Of a stretch of DNA of 64,000 nucleotides, positions 1 to 8,049 are shown piece by piece; within the stretch, counting starts at the first letter, position 1, and the number at the start of each line of letters is the position of its first letter. The notes under the pieces were generated by a model. It did not search any database. It saw only the letters and a program-made list of their open reading frames with translations, and was not told the origin of the DNA. Origin of the DNA: Arthrobacter sp. Leaf69 (GTDB taxonomy: Bacteria; Actinomycetota; Actinomycetes; Actinomycetales; Micrococcaceae); the NCBI RefSeq assembly GCF_001422645.1, contig NZ_LMLR01000010.1, positions 62,001-126,000 of the forward strand, written 5' to 3'. A program made the translations under genes and the position numbers.

Positions 1-801
1 ATCGCCGAGGCCTGGACCGAGGTCTACTGGCTGATGGCCGACGCACTGATCAAGCTCGAAAAGGGCCTCTACGCCGCCCAGGCCAACAGCACGATGTGGA
101 GCCCGTGGCGGGTCGCCGCCAAGACGGCCGCCGGCACCGGTTCCGTGACCTTCACCCTGGAACCGGCCGACGACACCCCCATCACCCCCGCTCTCCCGGG
201 CCAGTACGTCAGTGTGAAGGTCACCCTTCCGGACGGACTGCGCCAGGTCCGCCAGTACTCGCTGTCCGGCGAGGCCGGCACCAGCCGCACCTTCACCACC
301 AAGAAGGACGACGGCGGCGAAGTCTCCCCCGTCCTGCACAACAACGTCCAGGTGGGCGACATCCTTGAGATCTCCAACCCCTACGGCGAGATCACCCTCA
401 AGGACGGCGAAGGCCCCGTTGTCCTGGCCTCCGCCGGCATCGGCTGCACGCCGACCGCGTCCATCCTGCGCTCCCTCGCGGACTCCGGCTCGGACCGCCA
501 GGTCCTGGTCCTGCACGCTGAGAGCGATCTGGAGTCCTGGGCGCTGCGCTCCCAGATGACCGACGACGTCGAGCGCCTCGACGGCGCCGACCTCCAGCTC
601 TGGCTCGAGCGGCCGGTCGAGGGAACCAAGGAGGGCTTTATGACCCTGCGCGAAGTGGACCTGCCGGCCAACGCCTCGCTGTACCTCTGCGGCCCGCTGC
701 CCTTTATGAAGAGCATCCGCAACGAGGCCATCAACGCCGGCATCCCGGCCACCAAGATCCACTACGAGGTCTTCGGCCCGGACATCTGGCTCGCCAGCTA
801 A
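1..801 (+). CDS. hmp: Flavohemoglobin (nitric oxide dioxygenase), C-terminal part
   Basis: The reading frame is already open at base 1 and its start lies outside the window. The first residues (AEAWTEVYWLMADALI) resemble the last globin helix of flavohemoglobins. A ferredoxin-reductase-type module follows, with an FAD-binding RQYSLS motif near bases 250-270, an NAD(P)-binding GIGCTP motif near 440, and the terminal CGPLPFM and EVFGPD motifs. Known family members oxidise NO to nitrate with O2 and NAD(P)H in the cytoplasm, giving protection from nitrosative stress. The C-terminus is complete. A strong hairpin follows the stop codon by about 40 bases. The identity is secure from domain order; only the heme domain is missing from view. 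Confidence 0.92.
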   Translation: MAEAWTEVYWLMADALIKLEKGLYAAQANSTMWSPWRVAAKTAAGTGSVTFTLEPADDTPITPALPGQYVSVKVTLPDGLRQVRQYSLSGEAGTSRTFTTKKDDGGEVSPVLHNNVQVGDILEISNPYGEITLKDGEGPVVLASAGIGCTPTASILRSLADSGSDRQVLVLHAESDLESWALRSQMTDDVERLDGADLQLWLERPVEGTKEGFMTLREVDLPANASLYLCGPLPFMKSIRNEAINAGIPATKIHYEVFGPDIWLAS

Positions 802-841
802 GGTCCCGGCGCGGCCGGTGGGCAGATCAGGAAGCACAAGG

Positions 842-889
842 CACGACGGCGGCCCCGCACCTTTCGCAAGGCGCGGGGCCGCCGTCGTG
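842..889. terminator. Long GC hairpin between convergent genes, copy 1
   Basis: A 17-bp perfect stem (842-858 with 873-889) continues inward as a short CCTT/AAGG stem with a TCGC loop. It lies between the convergent ends of hmp and the flavin oxidoreductase gene, so a bidirectional terminator is likely. There is no clear T-tract. It matches the hairpin at 2501-2548 except for one base (c at 872, t at 2531), which makes it a repeated element as well. Confidence 0.7.
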
Positions 890-918
890 GTTAATCCGGC
901 AAAGCGGCCCGGCACGGC

Positions 919-2304
919 TCAACTCGCGGGAGGCGCCCCGGTGATCGCGTGGCCGAAGCGCAGTAGGTTGTCCGGGTCGTAGCTGGTCTTCGCGGCCCTC
1001 ATCCGCTCGTAGACGGCGGGCGACCACGCCCTCGCCCGGTCAGCCTCATCGCCAGGCTCGCCATGGAAGTTGACCAGCGTGTAACCCGTCGAGTGGGGAG
1101 CCATCTCAGCCAGGACGCCGCGGATGGATGCGGCGACTTCCTCGGCAACCGGTGGCATCTTGAACCCGAGCAGGAAGAGCATGAACGCCGAGTCCCGCCC
1201 GGACACGGCGTTCGGCAGCACCCCGGCGCGGGCCAATGCTCCACCCAGCGGCCGGATTTCTACGAGCAGCAGAGGACAGTCGGAGCCTTCGCCGGTGAGC
1301 TGCAGCAGGTCCGCGAGAGTCTCCTCGCCGAGATCCTGTAGGAGCGCCCCACCGGCCATGAAAGGCAGCGGATCCGCCGGATCCATGTGGATCTGGTCAA
1401 CGTCGAGATAGTTCATGGGCCCGGCCGTATCCATCAAGGGGGTCGAGACGGCGCGCATCGGGGCCAGCAGCGCGTCGCCGGCATCCCGGTTCCCCATCAG
1501 GGCGAAGCGGAGGTGCACCACAAACTGGCCCCGCAGCGGCGCGGGGACGAACTCCATCTCCGGAAGCCGCAGCAGCGAGATCGAGGGTGAGGCGTGATCC
1601 GGCAGCGTGGGCAGCCACTCCCGGAAGGCAGCCAGGATGAGTGCCGCATCGGCGCCCGGATAGATGATGCCGCCGCCGTAGAACTCACCCAGCGGAAAGA
1701 GGCTGAACTCGAGTTCGGTGACGATCCCGAAGTTGCCCTTGCCACCGAGCATCAACGCGAACAGCTCGGCCTCGGCCTCGGCGTCGATCCGGCGCAGCGC
1801 GCCATCGGCGGTCACGACCTCCATGCTGCGGACATGGTCCGCCGCAAAGCCGTGGGCGCGCCCCAGCACCGGAAGCCCGCCGCCAACCGTGTAGCCGACG
1901 ACGCCGACGTCGGTACTTGAACCGTGCAGTCCGACCAGCCCGAGCGGCACGCTGGCTTCCAGGACGCTGCGCCACTTCACGCCGGCCCCGACGCGTGCGG
2001 TGCGTTCAACCGGATCGATCTGCAGCGCCTGCAGGCGCCGCGTGTTGATGAGCAGGCCGCCGGTCACCACCGAGTCGGCGCCGTGCCCGGTGGACTGGAC
2101 CGCCACCGGGAGCCTGCGTTCTGCCGCCCATTTCACCCCGGCAGCGACATCCTGTGCGTTCTGGGCCCCGAGGACGACGTCGGGCCGGTGGACTGTTGCG
2201 GCGTTGAACGCGAACGTCTCGGCAGCGAATTCGGGGCTGTCCGGCAACGCGACAGTGCCACTGACGGCAGTGGACAGGGCCTGGATGTCGTCGGTGACAA
2301 GCAT
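919..2304 (-). CDS. FAD-binding oxidoreductase, BBE / 6-hydroxynicotine oxidase-like
   Basis: The protein has about 461 residues. A PCMH-type FAD-binding domain covers roughly the first 210, with STGHGA near residue 74; the His corresponds to the covalent-flavin histidine of berberine-bridge-type enzymes. GGG-rich and GKGNFGIVTE motifs follow. The C-terminus carries the BBE motif YDPDNLLRF. Such enzymes oxidise alcohols, amines or alkaloid-like substrates with O2; the substrate cannot be read here. An upstream in-frame codon at 2379 would add 25 residues of low-complexity sequence. The ATG at 2304 has a CAGGAG ribosome site about 7 bases upstream and is preferred. The gene stands alone between two near-identical hairpins. 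Confidence 0.82.
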   Translation of the reverse strand: MLVTDDIQALSTAVSGTVALPDSPEFAAETFAFNAATVHRPDVVLGAQNAQDVAAGVKWAAERRLPVAVQSTGHGADSVVTGGLLINTRRLQALQIDPVERTARVGAGVKWRSVLEASVPLGLVGLHGSSTDVGVVGYTVGGGLPVLGRAHGFAADHVRSMEVVTADGALRRIDAEAEAELFALMLGGKGNFGIVTELEFSLFPLGEFYGGGIIYPGADAALILAAFREWLPTLPDHASPSISLLRLPEMEFVPAPLRGQFVVHLRFALMGNRDAGDALLAPMRAVSTPLMDTAGPMNYLDVDQIHMDPADPLPFMAGGALLQDLGEETLADLLQLTGEGSDCPLLLVEIRPLGGALARAGVLPNAVSGRDSAFMLFLLGFKMPPVAEEVAASIRGVLAEMAPHSTGYTLVNFHGEPGDEADRARAWSPAVYERMRAAKTSYDPDNLLRFGHAITGAPPAS

Positions 2305-2500
2305 GATGCGCTCCTGAGGTCTCGCGGTTTGCGAGCAGGTCGGGGGCGCGGCGGCGCACGTGTGGCTGGTCCCCAGCACCCGCTCCAGTCCGCGGACGGC
2401 CCGGCTGATGAATGCGCTTGAGCCTAGGGCGCCGACTTTGGGGTCGTCTAGGGACCTAAGTCCCCTGCGGCCGGCTCGCCAGGAAAAGTCTCGTCGGTTG

Positions 2501-2548
2501 CACGACGGCGGCCCCGCACCTTTCGCAAGGTGCGGGGCCGCCGTCGTG
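2501..2548. terminator. Long GC hairpin downstream of pckG, copy 2
   Basis: This is a perfect 22-bp stem (2501-2522 with 2527-2548) and a TCGC tetraloop, 14 bases beyond the pckG stop codon. It is nearly identical to the hairpin at 842-889. Position suggests a pckG terminator. As with copy 1 there is no adjacent T-run, so the terminator role is inferred from placement and stem strength. Confidence 0.7.
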
Positions 2549-2562
2549 CTGTCAGCTGGCTG

Positions 2563-4395
2563 CTACTGGGCTGCCAGGCGTTCCTTCAGGCCGTCGAGCT
2601 CGGAGCGCAGGGCCGCCGGGAGCGAGTCGCCGAACTGGGCGTACCACTCCTCGATCGAGGCCAGCTCGGCCGCCCATTCCTCGGCGTCCACGCGGACGGC
2701 ATCCTCCACGTGGGAGTGCGTCAGGTCCAGGCCGGTGAGGTCCAGCGAACCGGGCGCCGGCACGTAGCCGATGGGGGTCTCGACGGCGTCCGCCTTGCCC
2801 TCGATGCGCTCGATGGCCCACTTGAGGACGCGTGCGTTGTCACCGAATCCGGGCCACGCGAAGCCGCCGTCGGCGGTGCGGCGGAACCAGTTGACCAGGA
2901 AGATCTTGGGCAGGCGTTCCTGGTTGGCCTTGGCGGAGAGGTTGACCCAGTGGTTCAGGTAGTCGCCCGCGTCGTAGCCGATGAACGGCAGCATTGCCAT
3001 CGGGTCGCGCCGCAGCACGCCCACCTGGCCGGCTGCAGCCGCTGTGGTCTCCGAGGACAGCGTGGAGCCCATGAACACGCCGTTGGACCACGTGCGGGAC
3101 TGGGTCACCAGCGGGATGGTGGTCTTCCGGCGGCCGCCGAACAGGATCGCGGAGAGCTCAACGCCGTCCGGGCTGAAGTACTCCTCGGCCAGCATGTCGA
3201 TCTGGGAGATCGGTGTGCAGAACCGGGAGTTCGGGTGGGCAGCAGGCTGGTCCGAGTCGGGCGTCCAGGAGTTGCCCTGCCAGTCGGTCAGGTGCGCGGG
3301 AGTCTCTTCGGTCATGCCCTCCCACCACACACCGCCGTCGTCCGTGAGGGCCACGTTGGTGAAGATGCTGTGGCCCTTGGCAATGGCGCGCATGGCGTTG
3401 GGGTTGGTGCCCCAGCCGGTGCCCGGGGCGACACCGAACAGGCCGGCCTCCGGGTTGGTGGCACGCAGCTCGCCTTCCTTGCCGATCCGCATCCAGGTGA
3501 TGTCGTCACCGAGGGTTTCGACCTTCCAGCCCTCGATGGTCGGATCCAGCAGGGCGAGGTTGGTCTTGCCGCAGGCGGAGGGGAAGGCCGCGGAGACGTA
3601 GTAGTTCTTCTTCTCCGGCGAGGTCAGCTTGAGGATGAGCATGTGCTCGGCAAGCCAGCCTTCGTCGCGGGCCATGACGGAGGCGATGCGCAGGGCATAG
3701 CACTTCTTGCCCAGGAGGGCGTTGCCGCCGTAGCCGGAACCGAAGGACCAGATGGAGCGCTCTTCGGGGAAGTGCACGATCCACTTGTCCGGGTTGCAGG
3801 GCCAGGCGACGTCGGCCTGGCCGGGGGCCAGCGGTGCGCCGAGGGAGTGCAGGGCGGGGACGAAGAAAGCGTTCGTGGCGGTGATCTTGTCCAGGACTTC
3901 GGTGCCGATCGTTGCCATGATGCGCATGGAGGCGACCACGTAGGCGCTGTCCGTGATCTCCACGCCGAACTTGGGATCCTCGGCGTCGAGGTGGCCCATG
4001 ACGAACGGGATGACGTACATGGTGCGGCCGCGCATGGAGCCGCTGAACAGTCCGCGCAGCTTCTCCTTCATCTCCGCCGGGGCCATCCAGTTGTTGGTGA
4101 AGCCTGCATCGCGTTCGTTTTCGGAGCAGATGTAGGTCTGCTCCTCGACGCGGGCCACATCGGCGGGGTCGGAGAATGCCGCGAAAGATTTGGGGAACAG
4201 CTTCTCGTTCAGGCGGGTCAGCGTGCCCGCGGCGACGAGCTCGTCCGTGAGCCGGGTGTTCTCGTCCTCGGAGCCGTCTACCCAGTGGATCCGGTCCGGC
4301 TGGGTCAGTTCGGCTACCTCTTCAACCCATGCCAGCAGGCCGGCATGTGTGGTGGGTGCCTTTTCAAGCAACGGCAGTCGCGCCAGATCTCCCAT
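2563..4395 (-). CDS. pckG: Phosphoenolpyruvate carboxykinase (GTP)
   Basis: The protein has 610 residues, the usual length of GTP-dependent PEPCK. It converts oxaloacetate and GTP to phosphoenolpyruvate, GDP and CO2, the first committed step of gluconeogenesis in the cytoplasm. The P-loop SACGKTN is at about 273-279 and the metal-binding kinase-2 region [10 protein letters not shown] at about 293-302. [15 protein letters not shown] near 117 and the active-site Cys context are also typical. The ATG at 4395 has an AGGAAGGGA ribosome site. A Crp/GlxR-like palindrome lies about 150 bases upstream, which fits carbon-source control. A strong hairpin follows the stop. The gene is transcribed alone. 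Confidence 0.97.
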   Translation of the reverse strand: MGDLARLPLLEKAPTTHAGLLAWVEEVAELTQPDRIHWVDGSEDENTRLTDELVAAGTLTRLNEKLFPKSFAAFSDPADVARVEEQTYICSENERDAGFTNNWMAPAEMKEKLRGLFSGSMRGRTMYVIPFVMGHLDAEDPKFGVEITDSAYVVASMRIMATIGTEVLDKITATNAFFVPALHSLGAPLAPGQADVAWPCNPDKWIVHFPEERSIWSFGSGYGGNALLGKKCYALRIASVMARDEGWLAEHMLILKLTSPEKKNYYVSAAFPSACGKTNLALLDPTIEGWKVETLGDDITWMRIGKEGELRATNPEAGLFGVAPGTGWGTNPNAMRAIAKGHSIFTNVALTDDGGVWWEGMTEETPAHLTDWQGNSWTPDSDQPAAHPNSRFCTPISQIDMLAEEYFSPDGVELSAILFGGRRKTTIPLVTQSRTWSNGVFMGSTLSSETTAAAAGQVGVLRRDPMAMLPFIGYDAGDYLNHWVNLSAKANQERLPKIFLVNWFRRTADGGFAWPGFGDNARVLKWAIERIEGKADAVETPIGYVPAPGSLDLTGLDLTHSHVEDAVRVDAEEWAAELASIEEWYAQFGDSLPAALRSELDGLKERLAAQ

Positions 4396-4544
4396 TACGG
4401 TTCCCTTCCTCGGGTTCAGTGGTGTTTCCTAAATGTAGGGCTAGATCACCCCCCGAAATCGGGGCGAGATGTCAGACGTCCGGGCGCCGGGAAATCGAAA
4501 ACCGCGGAAATCCAAGGAACACCCGCCACGAAAAGGCGACAATT

Positions 4545-4560
4545 TGTGACTAAGGTCACG
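4545..4560. promoter_or_regulatory. Crp/GlxR-type binding site upstream of pckG
   Basis: TGTGA-N6-TCACG at 4545-4560 differs from the Crp/GlxR consensus TGTGA-N6-TCACA at one position. It lies about 150 bases before the pckG start. A 12-bp perfect palindrome, tagaccggtcta, directly adjoins it at 4561-4572 and may be a second operator. Cyclic-AMP control of PEPCK is common in actinobacteria; binding here is inferred. Confidence 0.55.
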
Positions 4561-4670
4561 TAGACCGGTCTAGTAGTCCAGATTACACCCGTTTCGATTT
4601 GTATCTGCGGCCCCACCTCGCGTAAAGTAATTCGAGGTTCGGGGAGCGAGAAGTTCCAAGAACTGAGAAT

Positions 4671-4744
<74 letters not shown>

Positions 4745-4749
4745 CAGAG

Positions 4750-4785
4750 AAAAGATCCGCACCGGTCCGCCGGTGCGGATCTTTT
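4750..4785 (+). terminator. Rho-independent terminator after tRNA-Arg
   Basis: A 16-bp perfect stem (4750-4765 with 4770-4785) with a TCCG loop ends in TTTTGTTTT. It sits 5 bases after the tRNA. Confidence 0.9.
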
Positions 4786-4892
4786 GTTTTCCGGCTCGAT
4801 CCGGAAAACCGCGGCGGCTTCGGACAAGCGCGTGCCGGATCCAGGCCGCGTCGGTCGCAAACCGTAGCGAAACCCGGGCAGCGGCTCGGCGC

Positions 4893-5672
4893 CTACTCCC
4901 CCGCGGCAGCCGCGATCCGGCCGCGGATGCCGTCAAAGTGGCTACTGAGCCGCTGGGCCGCGAGGACCTTGTCTCCGGCCGCGACGGCCTCATAGATTCC
5001 CCGGTGGAGGGCTGCCGCCGGGAGACCGGGCCCTTCGTCTCCGGCCAGCTCCATCTGAAGCCGCCGGTAGACGCCCCGGAAGACGCCCAGCAGGCTGACG
5101 AGCAGATCGTTGTTGAGCGGCTCGAACAGCCTGCGGTGAAACTCGGCGTCAGCCTCGAGGAAGCTCTCCCCCGAACCAGCCAATGCTTCCATCCGGAGCA
5201 CGGATTCCTCGACGGCCAGCAAGCCCTCCGGGGTCATCAGGTCCATGGCGCCTGCAATCAGCCCGGACTCCAGCGCCTGCCGCACCTCCACGAGCTGCAA
5301 GGCTTCCTGTCCGTGATGCCGCAGCGATAGCCGGCCACGGAAGGTAAGCCCGTCCGCCAGGGCATCAAAATTGCTGGGTGCCACGAACATGCCGAAGCCA
5401 TGACGGATCTCAATCACGCCCAGGGCCTGGAGGACCTTCAAGGATTCCCTCAGGGTGTTCCGGCCGACGCCCAGCTCAGCGGATAGTTCGTGCTCAGTCG
5501 GCAGCGCGTCCCCGGCTTCCAGCCCGCGCTCCAGGATGAGTTCCATGATGTCGGCCTGCAGGGCCTTCAGCCGGGCCTGCGCGCTGAACCTCGCCGGTGG
5601 CAGGGATCTGCCGACAGCCGCGCCCGCGCTGCCGGCGGCAGGTCCGCCTGCGGGCAAAATCCCTGGCGCCAT
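4893..5672 (-). CDS. GntR-family transcriptional regulator, FadR/FCD subfamily
   Basis: An N-terminal winged-helix DNA-binding domain carries LPTEHELSAELGVGRNTLRESLKVLQ, the usual GntR recognition region. A C-terminal helical FCD ligand domain follows, with the metal-binding pattern E-x-R-x-A-L-E and FHRRLF. FCD regulators usually sense organic acids or sugar acids. Translation could begin at a TTG at 5690, but the ATG at 5672 has a GGGGGAGGGG ribosome site and is preferred. The gene is divergent from the flavoprotein at 5781, with about 108 bases between them, so regulation of that neighbour or self-regulation is plausible. The ligand is unknown. Confidence 0.85.
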   Translation of the reverse strand: MAPGILPAGGPAAGSAGAAVGRSLPPARFSAQARLKALQADIMELILERGLEAGDALPTEHELSAELGVGRNTLRESLKVLQALGVIEIRHGFGMFVAPSNFDALADGLTFRGRLSLRHHGQEALQLVEVRQALESGLIAGAMDLMTPEGLLAVEESVLRMEALAGSGESFLEADAEFHRRLFEPLNNDLLVSLLGVFRGVYRRLQMELAGDEGPGLPAAALHRGIYEAVAAGDKVLAAQRLSSHFDGIRGRIAAAAGE

Positions 5673-5780
5673 CGCCTTCCCCTCCCCCAAAAGATGATCC
5701 CAACAGTAGCGGTGGTCCCACGTCCTGCAAAGGGTCGGCGCGGACGTTCACGGTCACGGCTCCGGGCGTAGGCTTTTGCC

Positions 5781-7238
5781 ATGACGGAACAGTTTGAGCG
5801 GGAATTCGATGTCATTGTGATCGGCGCCGGCGCCGTGGGCGAGAACGTGGCGGACCGCGCAGTGCGGGGCGGACTCACCGCAGTGCTCATCGAAGCGGAA
5901 CTGGTGGGCGGCGAATGCTCCTACTGGGCCTGTATGCCGTCGAAGGCGCTGCTGCGTCCCGGCACCGCACTCCACGGCGCCCAGACTGTCCCCGGCGCCG
6001 AAGAAGCTGTCACCCGCACCCTGGATGCGGCCGCCGTCCTGAAGCGCCGCGACTACTTCACGTCCAACTGGCAGGACGATAGCCAGGTCACGTGGGTCGA
6101 AGAAGCCGGGATTGAGCTGATCCGCGGCCACGGCTGGATTACGGACCGCCGAATGGTTGAAGTCGCGGGACTGGATGGCAACAGCTACGTCCTCACGGCA
6201 CGGCACGCCGTGGTGGTGGCCACCGGGTCCGCGCCCACAGTGCCGCCGGTCGAGGGTCTGTCCGACGTGGACTACTGGACCACGAGGGAGGCGACGTCCG
6301 TCCGCGATATCCCGGGCCGGCTGGCAGTCCTGGGCGGCGGCGTGGCCGGTACCGAACTCGCCCAGGCGTTCGCCCGGCTCGGCGCATCGGTGACGCTGGT
6401 GGCCCGCGGCCGCCTGCTGGGAGCTTTCCCGGAGGAAGCCGCCGCGCTGGTAGCGTCCGGGCTGCGTGCGGACGGCGTGGATCTGCACCTCCAGACCGGC
6501 ACTAACAGCGTCCGCGAGAATGACGATAACTCCCTCACCCTCGAGCTGGAGGGCGGCGCCACAGTGACGGCGGACAGAGTCCTGGTCGCCACCGGCCGGC
6601 ACCCCGCCCTCGAGGGCCTGGGCCTGGAGAGCATTGGCCTCGCCGCCGCGGAGGGGAAAGAACTCCGGCTCAGCACCGATCCCACCGGCCTCGTCGCGGG
6701 CGCCGCCGGGAACGACGTCGACCCGTGGCTGTACGCCGCGGGCGACGCCGCCGGGACGGCCATGCTGACCCATCAGGGGAAGTACGGGGCGCGCGCCACA
6801 GGTGACGCCATCGCCGCCCGGGCCAAGGGCGACCTCAGGGGCGAGGCCGCCCGGTGGAGCCGTTACGCCCGGACCGCCGACGACCACGCGGTGCCCAACG
6901 TTGTGTTCACCGATCCGGAACTGGCCAATGTGGGCCGGACGGTGCGGCAGGCGGAGCGGGACGGCGTCCGGGCGTCCTCCGTCGAACTGCCCATCCAGGT
7001 GGCCGGGTCCTCATTACACGCCGAACGGTACGAGGGCTGGGCCCAGCTGGTGGTCGACGAGGACCGCAGGGTGCTGTTGGGCGCCACATTCGCCGGCCCC
7101 GACGTTGCTGAGTTGCTGCATGCCGCCACCATCGCCGTCGTCGGCGAAGTGCCGCTGGACCGGCTGTGGCATGCCGTGCCCGCCTACCCCACCATCAGCG
7201 AAGTCTGGCTGAAGCTGCTCGAGGAGTACGGGCTCTGA
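5781..7238 (+). CDS. FAD/NAD(P)-dependent disulfide-type oxidoreductase
   Basis: The protein has 485 residues with a class I pyridine nucleotide-disulfide oxidoreductase layout. The FAD-binding GAGAVG is at about 15-20 and the redox pair C46-SYWA-C51 is in GGECSYWACMPSKALLR. The NAD(P) motif GGGVAGTELAQAF lies near 190. The second FAD motif, LYAAGDAAG, and the C-terminal dimerisation domain follow. Relatives include dihydrolipoamide dehydrogenase, mercuric reductase and mycothione reductase. The dimer-domain HPxxSE-type active-site pattern is weak here: the C-terminus reads AVPAYPTISEVW, so Tyr-Pro-Thr replaces His-Pro-Thr. A reductase of uncertain substrate is therefore the safest call. It is divergent from the GntR regulator. 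Confidence 0.85.
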   Translation: MTEQFEREFDVIVIGAGAVGENVADRAVRGGLTAVLIEAELVGGECSYWACMPSKALLRPGTALHGAQTVPGAEEAVTRTLDAAAVLKRRDYFTSNWQDDSQVTWVEEAGIELIRGHGWITDRRMVEVAGLDGNSYVLTARHAVVVATGSAPTVPPVEGLSDVDYWTTREATSVRDIPGRLAVLGGGVAGTELAQAFARLGASVTLVARGRLLGAFPEEAAALVASGLRADGVDLHLQTGTNSVRENDDNSLTLELEGGATVTADRVLVATGRHPALEGLGLESIGLAAAEGKELRLSTDPTGLVAGAAGNDVDPWLYAAGDAAGTAMLTHQGKYGARATGDAIAARAKGDLRGEAARWSRYARTADDHAVPNVVFTDPELANVGRTVRQAERDGVRASSVELPIQVAGSSLHAERYEGWAQLVVDEDRRVLLGATFAGPDVAELLHAATIAVVGEVPLDRLWHAVPAYPTISEVWLKLLEEYGL

Positions 7239-7283
7239 GCAGGCCAACGGACCGGGCCGCGGTCTGCTTGATCACACTATTTG

Positions 7284-7299
7284 AACTGACCGGTCAGTT
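7284..7299. promoter_or_regulatory. Perfect 16-bp palindrome in the promoter of the YhgE/TetR operon
   Basis: The sequence aactgaccggtcagtt is its own reverse complement. It lies about 43 bases before the first gene of the operon and overlaps a plausible promoter (TTGAAC at 7281, TTAGTT about 17 bases later). The operon's last gene encodes a TetR regulator, the natural candidate to bind here and repress its own operon. Confidence 0.65.
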
Positions 7300-7341
7300 T
7301 AGTTAGCCTTGTTGTAGACATTCATCTGCGAAAGGCTCCCC

Positions 7342-8049
7342 TTGCTCCTCGTCCAACAGCTCTCCGTGAACGGAAGACGGGACAAGCTGCTGCCCGCCAC
7401 GTCCCTTCAGGTCCGGCGCGGGGATCTCCTGCTGGTCTCCGGCACCCGCCAGGACCAGCGCACGGCCCTGGCCCTGGCCCTCAGCGGACGCCTCAAATCC
7501 TCCGCCGGCCACGTTGAGTGGGACGGGAGGCCGGGGATCAAGACCCTGCGGCAGGCGAGCGCCGTGGTGGACTCCCCCGGTGTGAACGAACCCGAGCAGC
7601 ACCTCAGCGTCCGTGACTTGGTCACCGAGGACCTGTCCCTGATCCCGCGGCGGCACCGCGGACCGCTGGCCAGCAAGCCCTGGCTCAAGGTCAACCGCTT
7701 CGAGGACATCGCCGGGCTCTGGACCGAGCAGCTGCCCGCCGACCGACGGATCCAGCTGCTCACGGCACTCGCACTGGCGAACCCGCAGACGGATCTGCTC
7801 GTGGTGGATTCCCCGGATCGCCACGGCGATCCCGGTGACTGGCTGCCGCGGCTGGAGGAGTTGGCATACGACGCCGGCCGGCCCCTCGCCGTCGTCGCCA
7901 CGGTCATGAGCGTCCCGGCGGGCTGGACCGGCCCGGTGGCGGCGATTGGCAATGCAGCCTCCTGTTCCGACGGTGACCTTCCCCCCGAAGATCTTCCCGC
8001 CGGACCCCTTGAAGTATCCACGGCTCCTGTTAGTGAGGACGCCAAGTGA
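7342..8049 (+). CDS. Degenerate ABC-type ATPase-like protein, partner of YhgE/Pip
   Basis: The 235-residue protein has the outline of an ABC ATPase (MLLVQQLSVNG start, then RRGDLLLVSG). The Walker A site reads GTRQDQRTAL instead of GxxGxGKS/T. The Walker B end reads LLVVDSPD, with Ser replacing the catalytic Glu. ATP hydrolysis is therefore doubtful. Translation starts at TTG 7342 behind a GCGAAAGG ribosome site. The stop overlaps the start of the YhgE/Pip gene, implying translational coupling. Similar ATP-binding-like genes sit upstream of YhgE/Pip genes in other actinobacteria (from memory, not checked). It may be a structural or regulatory partner in the export complex. Confidence 0.65.
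   Translation: MLLVQQLSVNGRRDKLLPATSLQVRRGDLLLVSGTRQDQRTALALALSGRLKSSAGHVEWDGRPGIKTLRQASAVVDSPGVNEPEQHLSVRDLVTEDLSLIPRRHRGPLASKPWLKVNRFEDIAGLWTEQLPADRRIQLLTALALANPQTDLLVVDSPDRHGDPGDWLPRLEELAYDAGRPLAVVATVMSVPAGWTGPVAAIGNAASCSDGDLPPEDLPAGPLEVSTAPVSEDAK

Noticed and set aside
2530..4563. Long open frame antisense to pckG
   Set aside because: Codon-position shadow of a high-GC gene; no domain and it covers pckG completely.
5754..6887. Long open frame antisense to the flavoprotein gene
   Set aside because: Shadow of the conserved gene on the plus strand; low-complexity Gly/Arg-rich composition.
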